NCBI GenBank assembly: GCA_017859745.1
Contig: JAFMML010000002.1
Coordinates: forward strand, 18,756 to 82,755
Direction: 5' to 3'
From: Planctomycetota bacterium
Lineage (GTDB): Bacteria > Planctomycetota > Phycisphaerae > Phycisphaerales > SM1A02
DNA length: 64,000 bases
How positions within the stretch are numbered: the first letter of the stretch is position 1; the number at the start of each line of letters is the position of its first letter. Positions 62,170 to 64,000 of this stretch are shown here, piece after piece. A program made the translations under genes and the position numbers. The notes under the pieces were generated by a model. That model searched no databases, was not told the DNA's origin, and saw only the letters and a list, made by a program, of their open reading frames with translations.

Positions 62170-63168
62170 ATGAGCGACCCGACGGTCGAGATCGACGCCT
62201 ACGAAGAGCAGGCTCTTGCCGGGCTCGAATCCTGCAACGAACCCGCCGCCCTGGAGGCCTGGCGAATCGAGCACCTCGGCTCGAAGGGGCGGCTCAAGGC
62301 GATGATGCCGCTGGTCAAGCAGGCACCTCCCGAGGCCCGACGCGATGTCGGACGACGCCTGAACGAACTCAAGCAACGCCTCGAATCCGCCTTCGGGGAG
62401 CGCACCGTCGCCTCGGCCGGTTCGCCGCCTCCGGGGATCGATCTGACCGAGCCGGGGCTCGTCTCCGTCGAAGGCCGGAGGCACGTGTTGACCGCGACCA
62501 TCGATCGGATCGTCGAGGTCTTCGGCCGGATGGGCTTCGAGGTCGCCGATGGCCCCGAACTCGAGGACGAGTGGCACAACTTCACGGCGCTCAACATTCC
62601 GCCCGAGCATCCGGCTCGGGATCGCAGCGACAACTTCTTCCTCGGCGGCGAGTCGGCGGGGCATCGCCTGTTGCGAACCCAGACCTCGACCGTGCAGATC
62701 CGCGCCATGGAGGCCACGCCGCCGCCGCTGCGGGTGATCGCGGTGGGGCGGGTCTACCGACCGGACGCCCACGACGCGACCCACTACAGCATGTTCCACC
62801 AGGTCGAGGGACTCGCGGTCGATCGCGATCTGTCGATGGTCGACTTGAAGAGCACCCTCGTGGGCTTTGCGAAGGCGTTCTTCGGAGCGGAAGCCGAGGT
62901 CCGGATGCGGCCGAGCTTCTTCCCATTCACCGAGCCCTCCGCCGAGGTCGACATGTGGATGCCGGTCAAGGGCACCTGGCAGTGGGTCGAGATCGGCGGC
63001 TGCGGGATGGTCGATCCGGCGGTCTTCGAGGCGGTGGGCATCGACCCCTCGGAGTGGAGCGGGTTCGCCTTCGGTCTCGGTGTGGAACGCGTCACCATGC
63101 GTCGCCACGGTCTCGGCGACATTCGCCGACTCTTCGAGAACGACGCGAGGTTCCTGCGGCAGTTCTGA
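62170..63168 (+). CDS. pheS: Phenylalanyl-tRNA synthetase subunit alpha
   Basis: 332 aa catalytic alpha subunit of the (alpha-beta)2 synthetase. Motif 2 region is VGRVYRPDAHDATHYSMFHQ, and GFAFGLGVERVTMRRHGLGD is motif 3; LRTQTSTVQIRAM is another conserved stretch. HNFTALNIPPEHPARDR matches the Phe-binding part. Length is standard. No pheT (beta) gene is adjacent; a convergent argJ follows 9 nt downstream, so pheT must be elsewhere. Confidence 0.95.
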   Translation: MSDPTVEIDAYEEQALAGLESCNEPAALEAWRIEHLGSKGRLKAMMPLVKQAPPEARRDVGRRLNELKQRLESAFGERTVASAGSPPPGIDLTEPGLVSVEGRRHVLTATIDRIVEVFGRMGFEVADGPELEDEWHNFTALNIPPEHPARDRSDNFFLGGESAGHRLLRTQTSTVQIRAMEATPPPLRVIAVGRVYRPDAHDATHYSMFHQVEGLAVDRDLSMVDLKSTLVGFAKAFFGAEAEVRMRPSFFPFTEPSAEVDMWMPVKGTWQWVEIGGCGMVDPAVFEAVGIDPSEWSGFAFGLGVERVTMRRHGLGDIRRLFENDARFLRQF

Positions 63169-63177
63169 GTCGCGACC

Positions 63178-64000
63178 TCAGGTCGTGTAGTCGGCGTTGA
63201 TCCGGATGTACTCGGCGGTCAGGTCGCAGGTGAGGAACCGATCCTCGCATGACCCGGCGGCGAGATCGATGGTCATCTCCACGTTCGGACTCGAGAACGC
63301 GGCGGCGAGCGCCGAGAGATCGTCCTGGACCGGCTTGCCCTGGTCGAACAGCCGCAGGCCATTCACCTCGATGCGGATCCGATCGGGGTCGAAGGCGGCG
63401 TTGGTGCGTCCGATCGCCGCGACGATCCGGCCCCAGTTGGGGTCGCCGCCGGCGATGGCGGTTCTCACCAGAAGACTGCTGCCGACGGTCTCCGCGACCT
63501 CGCGAGCATCCTCGGTGGATTCGGCTCCACGAACCTCCACCTCGACCACTCGCTGGGCCCCCTCGCCGTCCGCTGCGATCATCCTGGCAAGATCCAGACA
63601 CAGCCCCTCGAACGCCCTCGAGAACTCGTCGAGATCGTGTGGGACTCCGGCGACGCCGCTCGCCATGGCGAAGACCGCGTCGTTGGTCGAGGTGTCGCCG
63701 TCGATGCTGAGGCGGTTGAAGGACCGGGCGCAGCTGCTTCGAAGCAGGGTGTCGAGCGATTCGGGATCGATCTCCGCGTCCGTCAGCACGACGCCGATCA
63801 TCGTCGCCATGTCGGGACGGATCATGCCCGCACCCTTGCAGATGCCGACGATCGAAATCGCTCCGCCGTCCGCAGCCGACACCCGTCGTTCGGCCCCCTT
63901 GGCTGCGGTGTCGGTGGTCATGATCGCCCGGGCGAGGTCGGCGGCGGACTCGCGGGCGAGCGTCGACGCGAGGCTCGGCAGCGCACCGCAGAGGCCATCC
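63178..64000 (-). CDS. argJ: Bifunctional ornithine acetyltransferase / N-acetylglutamate synthase, truncated at window edge
   Basis: C-terminal about 270 residues of ArgJ; the reading frame remains open to base 64000, so the N-terminus lies outside. AIMTTDT, CKGAGMIRPDMATM (the Thr before Met is the autocleavage nucleophile), LSIDGDTSTNDAVFAMASG and GGDPNWGRIVAAIG are diagnostic. The enzyme recycles the acetyl group between ornithine and glutamate in arginine synthesis. The end, CDLTAEYIRINADYTT, is canonical. It converges on pheS. Confidence 0.95.
   Translation of the reverse strand, partial: DGLCGALPSLASTLARESAADLARAIMTTDTAAKGAERRVSAADGGAISIVGICKGAGMIRPDMATMIGVVLTDAEIDPESLDTLLRSSCARSFNRLSIDGDTSTNDAVFAMASGVAGVPHDLDEFSRAFEGLCLDLARMIAADGEGAQRVVEVEVRGAESTEDAREVAETVGSSLLVRTAIAGGDPNWGRIVAAIGRTNAAFDPDRIRIEVNGLRLFDQGKPVQDDLSALAAAFSSPNVEMTIDLAAGSCEDRFLTCDLTAEYIRINADYTT

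Overview
The window is high-GC DNA with strong G/C bias at third codon positions. Its content points to a Planctomycetota bacterium, most likely of the class Phycisphaerae. The evidence is: several secreted proteins with type I dockerin-like repeats ending in L-L-x-x-W-G; Cys-rich and Asp-rich surface modules; a small histone H1-like basic protein; and a ribosomal S10-spc-alpha supercluster that lacks rpmD, adk and rpsD. The taxonomic call is inference. No rRNA or tRNA gene, insertion sequence, prophage or CRISPR array was recognised.

Layout. 1-379: no convincing gene. 380-9369: two tandem paralogous secreted subtilisin-like proteases with N-terminal dockerin-like repeats and long Cys/Asp-rich C-terminal regions. 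9429-11093: an APH-like domain fused to a P-loop kinase. 11203-13272 (minus): a secreted GH13 alpha-amylase-family enzyme with a C-terminal dockerin. 13723-15861: a secreted protein built from two copies of one domain, with the same Cys-rich module and a dockerin. 16288-18999: a large secreted metzincin-type zinc metalloprotease. 19055-22669: an MFS transporter and a CoA-transferase B subunit (minus), divergent from an ALDH7-type dehydrogenase. 22830-23153: a small lipoprotein.

23357-33768 is almost entirely minus strand. It holds an orphan F1 ATPase beta subunit, a beta-helix protein translationally coupled to manA, a FabZ-like dehydratase, an H1-like protein, an isochorismatase-fold hydrolase, purB, plsY, a degenerate HAD-domain membrane protein, and pfkA. 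33849-39131 (plus) holds lysS, a transglutaminase-like protein and nnrD, joined by two 4-nt overlaps, then an OB-HD YhaM-like nuclease. 39139-43014 (minus) holds two uncharacterised proteins and a GT2 glycosyltransferase.

43015-43991 is a long non-coding stretch with decamer repeats, a near-consensus promoter and a leader of about 320 nt. It opens the ribosomal supercluster at 43992-59429: rpsJ-rplC-rplD-rplW-rplB-rpsS-rplV-rpsC-rplP-rpmC-rpsQ-rplN-rplX-rplE-rpsN-rpsH-rplF-rplR-rpsE-rplO-secY-map-infA-rpmJ-rpsM-rpsK-rpoA-rplQ. A terminator follows. 59723-62159 is a surface-sugar cluster (phosphoheptose isomerase-like, GT2, WecG/TagA-type). It is followed by pheS and, convergently, argJ, which runs off the right edge.

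The strongest observations are: (i) a 51-residue module with 11 cysteines at invariant spacing, six copies in three secreted proteins; (ii) loss of three of four zinc ligands in both S14 and L36; (iii) an Arg/Gly-Pro tail on S5 encoded by a 12-bp tandem repeat; and (iv) a HAD-fold membrane protein whose catalytic and metal-binding residues are replaced.
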